Part shown: positions 1-9,306 of the stretch, piece by piece
Layout: each line of letters begins with the position of its first letter
How positions within the stretch are numbered: position 1 is the stretch's first letter
Assembly: GCF_017876795.1 (NCBI RefSeq)
Contig: NZ_JAGIOR010000001.1
Location: 4,366,501 to 4,430,500 of the forward strand
DNA from: Rhizobium leguminosarum
GTDB taxonomy: Bacteria > Pseudomonadota > Alphaproteobacteria > Rhizobiales > Rhizobiaceae
Direction of reading: 5' to 3'
Length of the DNA stretch: 64,000 nt
The notes under the pieces: model-generated
Told to the model about the DNA's origin: nothing
Databases searched by the model: none
The model's input: the letters and a program-made list of their open reading frames with translations, nothing else
Translations under genes and position numbers: made by a program

Positions 1-158
1 TCTCAGTCGTCCCTATGGGGCTGTTGCTCGCCGCACCATGGTTCTTTGGCTGGTATGGAATTGCCGTCAGTCTGATGTTTGGTCGATTCACGTCCGCGAG
101 CGCCAAGGAGAAAGCCTTGATGGAATCAATTCGCGCGTATCGGGCGAACGCCGTTTGA
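1..158 (+). CDS. C-terminal fragment of a membrane protein, cut by the window edge
   Basis: An open frame is already running at base 3 and stops at 156-158, giving 51 residues. It has one hydrophobic stretch (GLLLAAPWFFGWYGIAVSLM) followed by a charged tail ending in RAYRANAV, as in the last transmembrane segment and cytoplasmic tail of an inner-membrane protein. The family cannot be named from this piece, and the start lies outside the window. Confidence 0.5.
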   Translation, partial: SVVPMGLLLAAPWFFGWYGIAVSLMFGRFTSASAKEKALMESIRAYRANAV

Positions 159-301
159 CTCCGGGCTGTCCGTCGCTTGATTGGAGCTAGCAAGGCCCAA
201 CCTGGACCTCAGATCTTGAGTGGGTGCGCAACCGCAATATTTTGTCCCAGCAGAATTCAATTCAGCCGCCAGTACTCAGGAACCCGCCGCATAAAGGACG
301 T

Positions 302-700
302 TCAATTCGGATGGCGCCGCGGCTCGATGGCGGGATGAGAGCGGGAAAATTCCCGGAGCGCGATCATCACCGGCATCAGGCCGCGGCCGGCATCGGTCAG
401 TCGATATTCGACATGCGGCGGCTGCTCGCCAAAGTCTTGCCTCGCCACCAGCTCGTCGTTCTCCAGCTCCCGAAGATGCTGCGTCAGCATCTTCGGGGAG
501 ATGCCTGGAATATCGCGCATCAGCTGCGAGGTCCGCATCGATGGCGCGGCGAACAGACGGAACAGGATCGGCAGCTTCCATCGTCCGCTGATCATGCGCA
601 GGACCCTGGTGACATGGGCGACCGATCCATGCGGCCCGAGGCAGACATGCCTTTCCCCCCGATCCATGGGCACTTTTAAGTGCGTAATTGCCTCATCCAT
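302..700 (-). CDS. HxlR-family transcriptional regulator
   Basis: This 132-residue protein has the HxlR winged-helix layout: ISGRWKLPILFRLF in the first third, a recognition segment around GISPKMLTQHLRELENDELVAR, and the wing VEYRLTDAGRGLMPV. HxlR proteins bind DNA as dimers and often respond to reactive carbonyl or oxidative stress. A cysteine lies near the N terminus (HVCLGPHG), upstream of the fold. The gene is divergent from the SDR oxidoreductase at 746 with about 45 bp between the start codons, so it probably controls that gene; this is inferred from layout. Confidence 0.88.
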   Translation of the reverse strand: MDEAITHLKVPMDRGERHVCLGPHGSVAHVTRVLRMISGRWKLPILFRLFAAPSMRTSQLMRDIPGISPKMLTQHLRELENDELVARQDFGEQPPHVEYRLTDAGRGLMPVMIALREFSRSHPAIEPRRHPN

Positions 701-745
701 CGTCCTGTCCTCTTAGTTCTATCTCTCAAACATAGGAGTTGCGTC

Positions 746-1555
746 TTGGATTTGAAGCTTGATGGGAAGGTTGCGCTGGTCACCGGCAGCAGCAAGGGCA
801 TCGGCGAAGGCGTGGCTCGGGGGCTGGCGCGCGAGGGCGCCATCGTCATCGTCCACGGCCGCAACAGGACGAAGACCGAGGAGGTCGCTGACGATATCAT
901 CGCCGGCGGCGGGCGCGCGCATACGGTGATCGGCGACCTGACGGATGAAGACGCGGTTGAACGCCTGGTCGAGGAGGCACAGGCCTTCGTTCGCCCCGTC
1001 GAGATTGTCGTCAACAATGCCGGCGGCTCCGGCGGAACCGAAGATTGGGCCACGGCGCGGCCCGAGACATGGGCGGCGAGCTATGACCGAAACGTGCTTG
1101 CGGCTGTCAGGATCACCACCCGCCTGCTGCCGGCCATGCGGGAGGCGAAATGGGGAAGGATCGTCAACATCTCCAGCCTTGCCGGGCTGATGCCTCCACC
1201 CAGAAAGCCGGACTATGCAGCGGCCAAGGCGGCGATGATCACAATGACCGCCTCGCTCGCCAAGGCCGTCGCCACGGACGGCATTACCGCGAATACCGTT
1301 TCACCCGGGACGATCCATAGCATCAGCCTCGACGAAGCCTTCCGCAAGGCTGCGATCAGCCAGGGGCTTGCGCCGGATGCGCCATGGACGGAGATCGAGC
1401 AGAGCGTGCTGCCGATGTTCGCCCAAGTTCCGATCGGACGGGTGGGAACGCTCGAGGAGATTGCCGACGCCATCTGCTTCCTCGCCAGCCCGCGCGCCGG
1501 TTATATCACCGGCGCAAATCTGCGGCTTGATGGTGGGCTCTGGCCAGGGCTCTAA
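746..1555 (+). CDS. SDR-family NAD(P)-dependent oxidoreductase
   Basis: This is a classical short-chain dehydrogenase of 269 residues. The dinucleotide motif TGSSKGIG lies at residues 13-20, NNAGG near 90, a catalytic serine in NISSLAG, and the YxxxK pair at Tyr157/Lys161. The C terminus YITGANLRLDGGLW is family-typical. I chose the TTG at 746 because AGGAG sits at 734-738 with good spacing and the fold begins at once; an upstream in-frame start at 680 would overlap the divergent HxlR gene. The substrate is unknown. Regulation by the neighbouring HxlR protein is likely. Confidence 0.85.
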   Translation: MDLKLDGKVALVTGSSKGIGEGVARGLAREGAIVIVHGRNRTKTEEVADDIIAGGGRAHTVIGDLTDEDAVERLVEEAQAFVRPVEIVVNNAGGSGGTEDWATARPETWAASYDRNVLAAVRITTRLLPAMREAKWGRIVNISSLAGLMPPPRKPDYAAAKAAMITMTASLAKAVATDGITANTVSPGTIHSISLDEAFRKAAISQGLAPDAPWTEIEQSVLPMFAQVPIGRVGTLEEIADAICFLASPRAGYITGANLRLDGGLWPGL

Positions 1556-1678
1556 CCTTCTGCTGGGGTCCGGCCGGTTGACATCAATAAGCACCAGCCG
1601 TCCCTGCGCATGTCGATTGCGTATGTATTGATCGCAACTCTCCGTCAGGGCATCGTTGCTCCGCGGCTCCCCCAATCT

Positions 1679-1753
1679 CCGTCATCCCAGGCCTTGAGCC
1701 TGGGATCCATGGCCCCGCTGGGGGCGGCCGGCGTGGATCCTCGGGTCAAGCCC
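1679..1753. repeat. REP-type intergenic palindrome, split by an insertion sequence
   Basis: The first hairpin is ATCCCAGGC-cttga-GCCTGGGAT (1684-1706). The second, CCTCGGG-tcaa-GCCCGAGG, begins at about 1738 and resumes after 3086 because the insertion sequence lies in its centre. The same two-hairpin unit recurs at 26674-26944 and 29908-30011, which defines a dispersed repeat family. Confidence 0.85.
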
Positions 1754-3086
1754 CATAGGCGCTAACTTAGCTGTCGATGTGCGATGGCGCGTCGTCTTCG
1801 CGGTGGCTCGCGCAGCCGATGAAGCAGCTGGCCGATGGCGATCGGCCTGACGGTCGCGTGCAAGACGGCGATAGAGATGTTGGTAATGGCGATGGCAACA
1901 AGACGCCAGATCGGCAATGTGGATCGGTTCAAGCCGCCAGGGGGAGAGAGTCCGGCGCCTCGGGATCGAGGGCCGGCAGGTCGTCTTCGGCCAGCAGCGC
2001 GGCGAGCAAGGCGATGTTGATCCACAAGCGGGCCAGGTCAGCGTCCTTGGCGCGCAGGCTTTCCAAACCGATCAACGACTTCATGCGTTTGAAGGCCAGT
2101 TCGATCTGCCATCGCAGCCGATAGGTCGAGGCGAGCCGCTCCGGCGGCCAGTCGTCGGCTGCGAGCGAAGTCAGCAGCACCAGGTAGCCGGCCATCTCGA
2201 TGCCGGCATCGCTAGGCTTGTATCGCGCCTTGGCCGCCAACCGGCGTGCCGCTCGCCTGGCTTTTGCGGCGGCCTCAGGCGGTAAAGGTAAGATCACCAC
2301 CCGTGCCGCCACCTCGATCTTGGACTTGCCGTCCTGGATCCTCACGGACCGATCAAGCACACCCTTGTCGCCCGCTTCGCGGCAGAGCGCCAAGCGATCC
2401 AGCAGGTGGCCGTCGCCATCCAGCAAGCGCGGATAGCTGGAAGGGGCGCGGACCAGAAAATCAGCCCCAGCCTTGACCACTGTAGCCAGATCGGTCGCCT
2501 TGGCATGGGCACGGTCGGCGATCCGAAGCTCGCCGGCCTTGACGCCGCGCGACAGCCGTTCGGCTTCACGACGATCGGTGACTTCAACCGAACAGAGCTT
2601 CAGCCGTGAAAGGTCGAACACCGTATGCACCATCCAGTAGGCCCGCTTAGGCCCAGGCGGTGCAACGACCGTGGCGTCAACCGCCATCAGCCGCAGGTCA
2701 CTACGCATACCGGCGAAGGCTTCGGGGCAGCGCTCGGCAAGCAACTCCGAAACCAGATAGCCCACCCAATCGGCGCTGGCCTTCAGACGCTTAAGCATAG
2801 CCACGTCGGACATCGACGCGAGCCCCCGCTGATCGGCCCAGGCCGCCAAGGTTCGAAGCGAAAAACCACCAAGCACATAGGCGAAACACAATCGCAGCAG
2901 GTCGGCCGCGCCGCCCACCTGCCGTTTGCGAAGCAGCGCCCCGGCCTCGCGTGCGCTCGCCTCCAGCTCTTCCGCCGAGCCTAGCCGTTCCACTAGGTCG
3001 TCCCAATCCACTGCTTGTAACGAATCGCTCATGACCAAGGTGAATCACCCGCGATCATCACCGTCAAGACTAAGTTAGCGCCTATG
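1754..3086 (-). mobile_element. IS4-family insertion sequence, copy 1
   Basis: The element is 1333 bp with perfect 17-bp terminal inverted repeats CATAGGCGCTAACTTAG, and one transposase gene fills most of it. Both sides carry GGGTCAAGCCC, an 11-bp target duplication fitting the 10-13 bp usual for IS4. The target is itself palindromic, so the ends could be placed up to 3 bp further out. An apparently identical copy lies inverted at 26945-28277. Confidence 0.9.
1929..3038 (-). CDS. IS4-family DDE transposase
   Basis: This 369-residue transposase carries the acidic residues Asp121 (VDATVV) and Asp175 (IADRAHAK). The IS4 YREK signature is complete: Tyr306, Arg309, Glu313, Lys320 in YRLRWQIELAFKRMK. 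The long beta-strand insertion between the second Asp and Glu is as expected for IS4. The reading frame is intact and the encoded protein is identical to that of the second copy, so the element is probably recent and possibly active. Confidence 0.93.
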   Translation of the reverse strand: MVMSDSLQAVDWDDLVERLGSAEELEASAREAGALLRKRQVGGAADLLRLCFAYVLGGFSLRTLAAWADQRGLASMSDVAMLKRLKASADWVGYLVSELLAERCPEAFAGMRSDLRLMAVDATVVAPPGPKRAYWMVHTVFDLSRLKLCSVEVTDRREAERLSRGVKAGELRIADRAHAKATDLATVVKAGADFLVRAPSSYPRLLDGDGHLLDRLALCREAGDKGVLDRSVRIQDGKSKIEVAARVVILPLPPEAAAKARRAARRLAAKARYKPSDAGIEMAGYLVLLTSLAADDWPPERLASTYRLRWQIELAFKRMKSLIGLESLRAKDADLARLWINIALLAALLAEDDLPALDPEAPDSLPLAA

Positions 3087-3227
3087 GGGTCAAGCCCGAG
3101 GATGACGGAGGGTGGGGTGAGCTCAGCGGCAAATTCAGCGTGCCGACTAGGCAGGCTCTTATGGCCTTGATGTATATTGGGAGCTTGACGTGAGCGGCTC
3201 CAACTTATCCGGATCGGGAGGCCGCTA

Positions 3228-3962
3228 ATGGGATGGGAAGCACTAGAGTTGTGGGACAGAGACGCGGCTCGCATCGAAAAGCTCTCTGGCGGAGTTGCCA
3301 ATGATGTCTGGAGCGTGCGCGTCCACGGCCAACTTGCAGTCGGTCGCCTGGGTACCAGGAGCGACGCCGATCTCGCGTGGGAAGCCGAACTCCTACGCCA
3401 CCTCGACCGCGAAGGTCTGAGCGTGCCGGTGCCGATCCCGACGGCCGATGGCCGCCTATTCGCCGATGGCCTGACAGTGATGGAATACATGCATGGCGGG
3501 CCGCCCGAGACCGAGGCCGATTGGCGTCGCGTGGCCGAGACACTCCGCGAGTTGCATCGGTTGACGCAGGGCTGGCCGCAGCGCCCAGCTTGGCGATCCT
3601 CGACTGACCTCCTGCACGCCGAAACCGGGACGAGGATAGACCTTGCCGCGATGCCGCCAAATGGCGTCGCTCGATGCCGAGCGGCATGGGCGCGGCTTGT
3701 CGGTCGCGAGACAAGCGTCGTCCACGGCGATCCCAACAACCCTGGTAACATCCGCATAGCCGCGAACCGCGTCGCACTGATCGACTGGGATGAGTCGCAT
3801 GTTGACGTGCCCGACCTTGACCTCGTCCTGCCCTACAATGCAGCCGGTCTGGAAGGCATCGCGTATGACATAGCCGCGCAAGCATCGGCAGCATGGGAAG
3901 CCGCCATCTGTTGGGACGACGAATACGCAGTCAAGCGGCTTGCCGAAGTTCGAGCGCTCTGA
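3228..3962 (+). CDS. Aminoglycoside-phosphotransferase-fold kinase
   Basis: This 244-residue protein has the APH/choline-kinase fold. The N-lobe begins with the glycine-rich stretch LSGGVANDVWSV. The catalytic Brenner loop is VVHGDPNNPGNI (His, Asp, Asn), and the metal-binding Asp is in LIDWDES. GGGAG precedes the ATG at good spacing. The family phosphorylates small hydroxylated metabolites or antibiotics; nothing here shows the substrate, and resistance should not be assumed. It stands alone between IS copy 1 and the DinB gene. Confidence 0.8.
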   Translation: MGWEALELWDRDAARIEKLSGGVANDVWSVRVHGQLAVGRLGTRSDADLAWEAELLRHLDREGLSVPVPIPTADGRLFADGLTVMEYMHGGPPETEADWRRVAETLRELHRLTQGWPQRPAWRSSTDLLHAETGTRIDLAAMPPNGVARCRAAWARLVGRETSVVHGDPNNPGNIRIAANRVALIDWDESHVDVPDLDLVLPYNAAGLEGIAYDIAAQASAAWEAAICWDDEYAVKRLAEVRAL

Positions 3963-4203
3963 GCAGTTTCGGCGAATCGACGGGCTGCGTCAGGAACCTC
4001 CCGCGACTGCAGTGCGCCATGAGCGGACGTCCCTCAAAAACGAAATATGTCATCAGGCATTTGCGGCGAGGCTGTTTCAGGATAGACTGATCGTTGTCCG
4101 TGCCCTGTAGCACGACACGCCTTTCATTGGCGCAGGCGACAGAGCACGAACGGCCCCTTCGCCTATCTCCCCACAACATCGCTAACCATTGGAGCCCGAG
4201 ACA

Positions 4204-4701
4204 ATGATCTCAGCTGGATATTGCCGACTCATGGCCCGTTACAACAGCTGGCAGAACACCTCTCTGGTCACGGCCGCTGACGGGCTGACGCATGCGGAGC
4301 GCTGGAAGGATCGGGGGGCGTTCTTTCAATCGATCGCCGCGACGCTGAACCATCTTTATTGGGCCGACGGCCTGATACTGGAGCGATTGAAGGGCAATGA
4401 GCGGCCGGAGGAAACCATCACGCACTCGCTGACAAGCCCATCGGATTGGGATGAGTTCAAGAGACTGCGTCTGCAACGCAATGCGGAAATCGAAGCGTGG
4501 GCCACAGGATTGCGCGACGCGGATCTCGACGGCATGCTTGTCTGGTATCCCGGGGACGGTGCAACGCGGGTCGAGAAGCCAAAGGCGCAGTGTGCTGTCG
4601 AAATTTTCAACCACCAGACCCACCACCGCGGCCAGGTGCACGCAATGTTGACGGCAGCCGGTGCAAAACCGGAGCCGACCGACCTTTCGCTGCTGCCATA
4701 G
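4204..4701 (+). CDS. DinB-family putative metalloenzyme
   Basis: This is a 165-residue DinB/YfiT-like four-helix bundle. The three metal-binding histidines are expected in NHLYWAD and in HQTHHRGQ near the C terminus, and both motifs are present. The family includes thiol-dependent transferases; this member has no assigned reaction. GGAG at 4192-4195 is 8 bases before the ATG at 4204, so I prefer that start over the ATG at 4189. Confidence 0.85.
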   Translation: MISAGYCRLMARYNSWQNTSLVTAADGLTHAERWKDRGAFFQSIAATLNHLYWADGLILERLKGNERPEETITHSLTSPSDWDEFKRLRLQRNAEIEAWATGLRDADLDGMLVWYPGDGATRVEKPKAQCAVEIFNHQTHHRGQVHAMLTAAGAKPEPTDLSLLP

Positions 4702-5071
4702 CATGTCCGCGATAGGCGCCGCAGAAAACTGCACGTTTCAGATTGTGTCGTTTTCGCATCACTTTCTGTCAGGTGTAAATTCCCGGTTGGCAAGCGCCAT
4801 CGCCTTCGCTACAAGAGGCTCACCGCGTCAGATCGAACATAAGGGAGGCGTTGCATGACATCATCAGCAATCACCAAAATCCTCCCGTGTGGAATGTCCC
4901 GACACTAGGTCATTTCCATTCGCGGCCCGCCTCAAGCGCGCCCGACATGCGGTTTTCACTCCCTTCATAGCCCGATTGATCTGACGGGATCATTTCGTCT
5001 CCCGTTCGGGCTTTGCCATTTAACTCTCGATTTTGAGGACCGGTTGCCGATATGCGGCCGGGTTGGTTCAA
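4702..5071. other. Intergenic stretch with a possible 17-codon mini-ORF
   Basis: No ordinary gene is visible. An ATG at 4855 follows a strong AAGGGAGG site (4842-4849) and encodes only 17 residues (MTSSAITKILPCGMSRH) before a stop at 4906-4908. CCTCCC at 4881-4886, inside the mini-ORF, can pair with the ribosome site. This might be a leader for the ABC exporter or chance. Confidence 0.3.
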
Positions 5072-6862
5072 ATGACTCGCAAGAAGCTCGATTTCCGCGC
5101 CGATGCCTATCGCAATGTGCTCGGCTTTATCTTTCATCATTGGACCCATCGGCCTGGTTTGGTGGGGCTCATCATCGTGCTGGTGATATCAAGCACGCTG
5201 GCCGAAGTCATGGTGCCGGTGTTCTCCGGCCAGATCGTCGATGCCATCGCCGGCGGCAATCCGGCCGACAATGCGCTCAGCGCCTTCGTCATCGTCGTCG
5301 CTCTGGGCTTCACCAGCGTGGCGCTGCGCTATTTCATCTTCAACGGCATCATCCGGCTGACGCTGCGCACCATGGCGGATGTCACCAATGGCGGCTTCCA
5401 CAAGGTGCAGCGCTTCTCCACCGACTGGCACGCCAACAGCTTTGCCGGCTCGACCGTGCGCAAGATCACCCGCGGCATGTGGGCGCTGGATTCGCTCAAC
5501 GACCTGCTGCTGGTCGCGCTCTTGCCGTCGATCGTCATGCTGGTCGGCGCCAGCATCGTGCTCGGCAGCTATTGGCCGATCATGGGGCTGATCGTCAGCC
5601 TGGGATCGCTGATCTATATCGGCGTCACCGTGGCGCTTTCCATGGGCTTCGTGTCGCCGGCGGCAAGGCTTGCCAATGCCTGGGATACCAAGCTTGGCGG
5701 CGCGCTGGCGGATGCGATCAGCTGCAACTCGGTGGTCAAGGCATTCGGGGCCGAAAGCCGCGAAGAGGTCCGGCTCGGCCATGTGCTTGGCAAGTGGGAC
5801 AGCCGCACGCGGCGGACATGGAAGCGCGGCACATTGAGCGGCACGATCCAGGGCTTCATGATGGTTTCCATGCAGGCCGGCATTCTGGGAACGGGCCTCA
5901 TCATGTGGCAGCAGGGGCTGGCGACGCCTGGCGACGTCACCTTCGTGCTGGCGATGTTCTTCGTCCTGCAGGGTTATCTGCGCAATGTCGGCCAGGACAT
6001 CCGCAACCTGCAACGAGCCGTCAATGACATGGAAGAGCTGGTGCTGCTCGACAAGATGCCGCTCGGCATCGAGGACAGGCCGGAGGCCACGCCCATCAGG
6101 ATTGGCAGTGGCGAGATCGTCTTCGATCGCATCACCTTCCAATATGGGGCTCATCCCAGCCCGCTTTATGACGATTTTTCGGTCGTCATCAAGCCGGGCG
6201 AGCGTGTCGGGCTGGTGGGGCATTCGGGCTCGGGCAAGACGACCTTCGTCAAGCTCATCCAGCGGCTCTACGACGTGAATTCGGGCTCGATCCGCATCGA
6301 CGGACAGGATATCGCCAAGGTGAGGCAAGCAAGCCTGCGCGGCCAGATCGCCATCGTGCAGCAGGAGCCGATCCTGTTTCACCGCACGCTGGCCGAAAAC
6401 ATCGCCTATTCCAGGCCGAATGCCTCGCGGCGCGAGATCGAGCAGGCGGCGAAACAGGCAAGCGCCCACGACTTCATTCTGAGCCTTCCGAAGGGCTATG
6501 AAACGATGGTGGGAGAACGCGGCGTCAAACTATCGGGCGGCGAACGGCAGCGCGTCGCCATCGCCCGCGCCTTCCTGGCCGATGCACCGATCCTGATCCT
6601 CGACGAGGCAACCTCCAGCCTCGACAGCGAAAGCGAAGTACAGATCCAGCAGGCGATGGAACGCCTGATGGACGGCCGCACCACACTTGTGGTCGCGCAT
6701 CGGCTGTCGACGGTGCGGGCGCTCGACCGGCTGCTGGTCTTCGACAAGGGCAAGATCGTCGAAGAGGGCGACCACCAGGCGCTGATCCGCCGCAGCGACG
6801 GCATCTACCGCCGACTGTTCGAGCGGCAGGCGCTGGAGCTGACCAAGGGTCTGGTGGCCTGA
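5072..6862 (+). CDS. ABC transporter, fused permease and ATPase (exporter type)
   Basis: This is a half-transporter of about 596 residues. The N-terminal part has six hydrophobic segments of a type-1 exporter domain. The ATPase domain has Walker A GHSGSGKTT near residue 382, the signature LSGGERQR near 486, and Walker B ILILDEATSSLD near 508. It should act as a homodimer in the inner membrane, exporting a lipid, peptide or drug; substrate unknown. The ATG at 5072 fits better than a TTG at 5033, as the family usually starts with a short charged tail. A hairpin follows the stop. Confidence 0.88.
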   Translation: MTRKKLDFRADAYRNVLGFIFHHWTHRPGLVGLIIVLVISSTLAEVMVPVFSGQIVDAIAGGNPADNALSAFVIVVALGFTSVALRYFIFNGIIRLTLRTMADVTNGGFHKVQRFSTDWHANSFAGSTVRKITRGMWALDSLNDLLLVALLPSIVMLVGASIVLGSYWPIMGLIVSLGSLIYIGVTVALSMGFVSPAARLANAWDTKLGGALADAISCNSVVKAFGAESREEVRLGHVLGKWDSRTRRTWKRGTLSGTIQGFMMVSMQAGILGTGLIMWQQGLATPGDVTFVLAMFFVLQGYLRNVGQDIRNLQRAVNDMEELVLLDKMPLGIEDRPEATPIRIGSGEIVFDRITFQYGAHPSPLYDDFSVVIKPGERVGLVGHSGSGKTTFVKLIQRLYDVNSGSIRIDGQDIAKVRQASLRGQIAIVQQEPILFHRTLAENIAYSRPNASRREIEQAAKQASAHDFILSLPKGYETMVGERGVKLSGGERQRVAIARAFLADAPILILDEATSSLDSESEVQIQQAMERLMDGRTTLVVAHRLSTVRALDRLLVFDKGKIVEEGDHQALIRRSDGIYRRLFERQALELTKGLVA

Positions 6863-6866
6863 ACCG

Positions 6867-6894
6867 AAACGCCAGGGCCGATGCCCTGGCGTTT
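6867..6894 (+). terminator. Hairpin after the ABC transporter gene
   Basis: AAACGCCAGGGC and GCCCTGGCGTTT form a perfect 12-bp stem with a 4-base loop, 5 bases after the stop codon. It ends in only three T residues, so termination strength is uncertain. Confidence 0.7.
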
Positions 6895-6925
6895 GACGGC
6901 TGACAAAGTCGGCAAACTCCTCCTT

Positions 6926-7010
6926 CGTCATGCTCGGGCTTGTCCCGAGCATCTGCCCACGTCGATGCGCAGCAGACCCTCGGCACAAGGCCGAGGATGA
7001 CGTCGGGGTA
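6926..7010. repeat. REP-like two-hairpin repeat
   Basis: ATGCTCGGG-cttgt-CCCGAGCAT (6930-6952) and CCTCGGC-acaag-GCCGAGG (6978-6996) repeat the two-hairpin plan of the other REP units with different sequence, so this is a second subtype. Confidence 0.7.
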
Positions 7011-7036
7011 AACGACGAGGCGTGTCAATAAACCGG

Positions 7037-7061
7037 CGCCAGGGCTGATGCTCTGGCGTTT
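7037..7061. terminator. Hairpin between convergent genes
   Basis: CGCCAGGGC and GCTCTGGCG pair with one G-T step around a 4-base loop and are followed by TTT. It nearly copies the hairpin at 6867-6894 and lies between the ABC transporter and the opposing DHFR-like gene, so it could serve either direction. Confidence 0.55.
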
Positions 7062-7100
7062 CTCCTTGCCGGTCCCGCGCCACCAGCGCGGTTCACGAGA

Positions 7101-7631
7101 TCAAGCCGGAACGTAAGTCAACCTGATCACGTTCTCGTCCATCCGATCGGTGGCCGTCAGGCGCAGCGGCGTCCGAGGGCCGGCGAAGAATGGCGTGCCC
7201 TGCCCCAGCACGACAGGATGCAGATAGATCTGATACTCATCGATCAGGCCAAGCTCGATCAGGCTTCGCGCCAGATTAGGGCCGGCAATGCCGATCCCCC
7301 CGTCGTGCTCGGCCTTCAAGGCGCGGATCGCGCTCTCGAGATCACCTTCGACAAGCCTGGCGTTGGGGCCGACGGATTTCAACGTGCGCGACACGACCCA
7401 TTTCGGAAGCTTCCGCCACGCCGCCGCGAAGGCCCGTTCGTCCTCACCCCACTCGGGATGTTCGTCGTCCCAGTAACGCATGATCTCATACATCTTGCGG
7501 CCGTACACACTGCCTGTCGCGCTCTGAACCTCCTCGATGAAGTGGCGGAAGAGCTTGGGACCTGGCGCAAACGCCATATGATCGACGTAACCGTCCAGGG
7601 ACTGGTTCATTCCGAACACGAGCTTAGCCAT
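7101..7631 (-). CDS. DHFR/RibD C-terminal-like reductase family protein
   Basis: This 176-residue protein matches the RibD C-terminal / YwjB-like group. It opens with KLVFGMNQSLDGYVD, contains YGRKMYEIM, the nucleotide-binding glycine stretch GGIGIAGPNLARSLIELGLIDEY, and ends with PVVLGQGTPFF. Such proteins have the dihydrofolate-reductase fold and are thought to use NADPH; their substrates are mostly unknown. The gene is monocistronic. Confidence 0.85.
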   Translation of the reverse strand: MAKLVFGMNQSLDGYVDHMAFAPGPKLFRHFIEEVQSATGSVYGRKMYEIMRYWDDEHPEWGEDERAFAAAWRKLPKWVVSRTLKSVGPNARLVEGDLESAIRALKAEHDGGIGIAGPNLARSLIELGLIDEYQIYLHPVVLGQGTPFFAGPRTPLRLTATDRMDENVIRLTYVPA

Positions 7632-8135
7632 ATCAGCTCTCCTCCATTAGATGGCATGTCCGCGTGAGTCTGATTGCATTGTGCAATCAGTTATGGGCGA
7701 GTTCAACTGGTTTTATGTCACGATTGGTTTTTGGAGTGCGCATGGTTGGTTTCTAGGCGGGCGATAAAACGAAACCTGGTGATATGGTGATGCTATGCGC
7801 CGCACGCCGGATCGAGGAGATTTCCACCGCGGATCCGCAGATCATCCTGCGCCGCGTCGCCCTTCTTGGCGACGCCGAAAGCGAATTTTTTTATCGCTAT
7901 GCCTTTTGCGGTGGCGATAAGCTCTTTTTTGACGATATTTTTTGCTTTGGGTCTAATGGGAATTATCAAACATTGTGTCGGTTGTGGACGGTAGCAGTCG
8001 GCGGATTATTGGAGAAGATTACGTATCTGCCGGTTCATGATCTGGATGAAGACAGCGGAGCGGATGGGACGGCTTGACCAAGATGGAGCAATTTCATCCA
8101 AGCATGGTAGCGGATTTGGATGAGGGGAATCTGGA
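7632..8135. other. Intergenic, AT-richer, with one doubtful ORF
   Basis: Frame 7784-8077 (+) would encode 97 residues, but it has no recognisable domain, no good ribosome site and odd composition, so I do not call it a gene. The stretch carries the promoters of the DHFR-like gene on one side and probably of the secreted protein at 8136 on the other. Confidence 0.4.
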
Positions 8136-8738
8136 ATGTCGACCTTGCTGAGAAGTTTATTGCTACTGGTCGGAATAACTTTAGCGGCGCCGGCCTTTGG
8201 CAATTGCTTAACCGCCAATGAGACCAAACAGGGCGTGCTGCTGACGAGAGAAGTGCCTTTCTTTTCCGTATTCTACAAGCCGGACGGTCCGCGTCTCACC
8301 GAACAAAAGCTGGTGGAGCGTAACCGCTCACTGCAGCCGGTGTCGGCTGTATATTTGCACCCCTTGCTCGTCGAAAAGAGAGTTGGTCCCAACGGGACGC
8401 ATGAGCTGAAATACGCGAATGCGATTGCGTTAGACGATCTGCCACAGAAGAAGAACTGGCAATCCGACACTACGCTTTTCATCAATGGCAAAAAATCCGT
8501 TTCGGGCACTACTTTTATTAGGTTCGACGGCTTGGGAGAGGAAACTATTGCATCTTGTTCCTACAAAGTTTGGGCCATCAACAGCCGTCTGGAACTGACG
8601 GAATTGCCTCCGATTATTTTTGAACAATACTATTCCCCCGAGCTTCGTCTCGTTCTTCGTTCGGTCAGGCTAGGCCCCTCCGACCAGCCGTTGAGCGAGG
8701 TTCGATTTGATCGGTTCCAAATTGGCTGGGGCAACTGA
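8136..8738 (+). CDS. Secreted protein of unknown function
   Basis: The 200-residue product starts with a clear signal peptide (MSTLLRSLLLLVGITLAAPAFG) and a likely cleavage after AFG. The mature part is beta-rich, with only two cysteines (CLTA near the new N terminus and CSYK), which may form a disulfide. I recognise no family. AT content is higher than in the neighbours, hinting at foreign origin. Confidence 0.6.
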   Translation: MSTLLRSLLLLVGITLAAPAFGNCLTANETKQGVLLTREVPFFSVFYKPDGPRLTEQKLVERNRSLQPVSAVYLHPLLVEKRVGPNGTHELKYANAIALDDLPQKKNWQSDTTLFINGKKSVSGTTFIRFDGLGEETIASCSYKVWAINSRLELTELPPIIFEQYYSPELRLVLRSVRLGPSDQPLSEVRFDRFQIGWGN

Positions 8739-8805
8739 TTGATCTTGACATCCCGTCGCCCGCACACTCGACGCACTGTCACATATCGCCCTTAGGCAAG
8801 CCCAG

Positions 8806-8897
8806 CTCACCCCTCCAACTCCACAATCGCACACCCATACCCCGCAAGCTCCAGCCTCCCCGCCACCGGCTTCTCCCCATCCAGCAGATCCCGCCCC
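8806..8897 (-). pseudogene. 3' end fragment of a GH42 beta-galactosidase gene
   Basis: The minus strand encodes about 30 C-terminal codons (roughly LELAGYGCAIVELEG, then stop) closely matching the same part of the decayed gene at 9994-10318. It is a detached copy with no upstream coding sequence and probably arose by local duplication. Confidence 0.55.
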
Positions 8898-9306
8898 TTC
8901 CGACGATGTCGCCCGATCGCGCAACACCATCGCGCAGTGGCTGACGAGAAAGCAGATCAAACCCGCCAGCCCGACCAGCGAAAGATCATTCTGCTCGGTG
9001 ACGCACGTCAGAACGGTAAACATGGAAGAGGCTCTGGATTTCAGGGCCACGCTAAGGAGTGAGCGCTTAAGCAAGGTTGAAATGGGCGGGGTGTGGGGGT
9101 GGGAAATGCGGGCGTTCGGGCGGGTTGCACAGGGGGGTGAGGGACCAGTGTTTATGGTCCGGCTCGTTTGGACATTACGGTCGCCGTATGAGACTGCTTT
9201 GGGGACGTCAGTGGAACGGCCCCTTCCTGGATGGTAACGCTGAAAGCCGACCTTTGTATTCAGCGTAGTGGGCCGACTGACGGGAAGACGAACGGAGCGA
9301 CGGGCC
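8898..9306. other. Non-coding stretch without recognisable features
   Basis: Several short frames overlap here, none with a ribosome site or a recognisable domain. I see no RNA gene or clear regulatory element. Confidence 0.4.

Noticed and set aside
3228-3962. Aminoglycoside resistance gene
   Set aside because: Only the general APH fold is visible; residues specific to known resistance enzymes cannot be identified, so only the fold is called.
5189-6469. A 426-codon open frame on the minus strand
   Set aside because: It is the shadow of the ABC transporter gene; its translation is His/Arg/Asp-rich low-complexity and it has no ribosome site.
7784-8077. A 97-codon frame before the secreted protein
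   Set aside because: No ribosome site, no domain, odd composition, and no coupling to the next gene.
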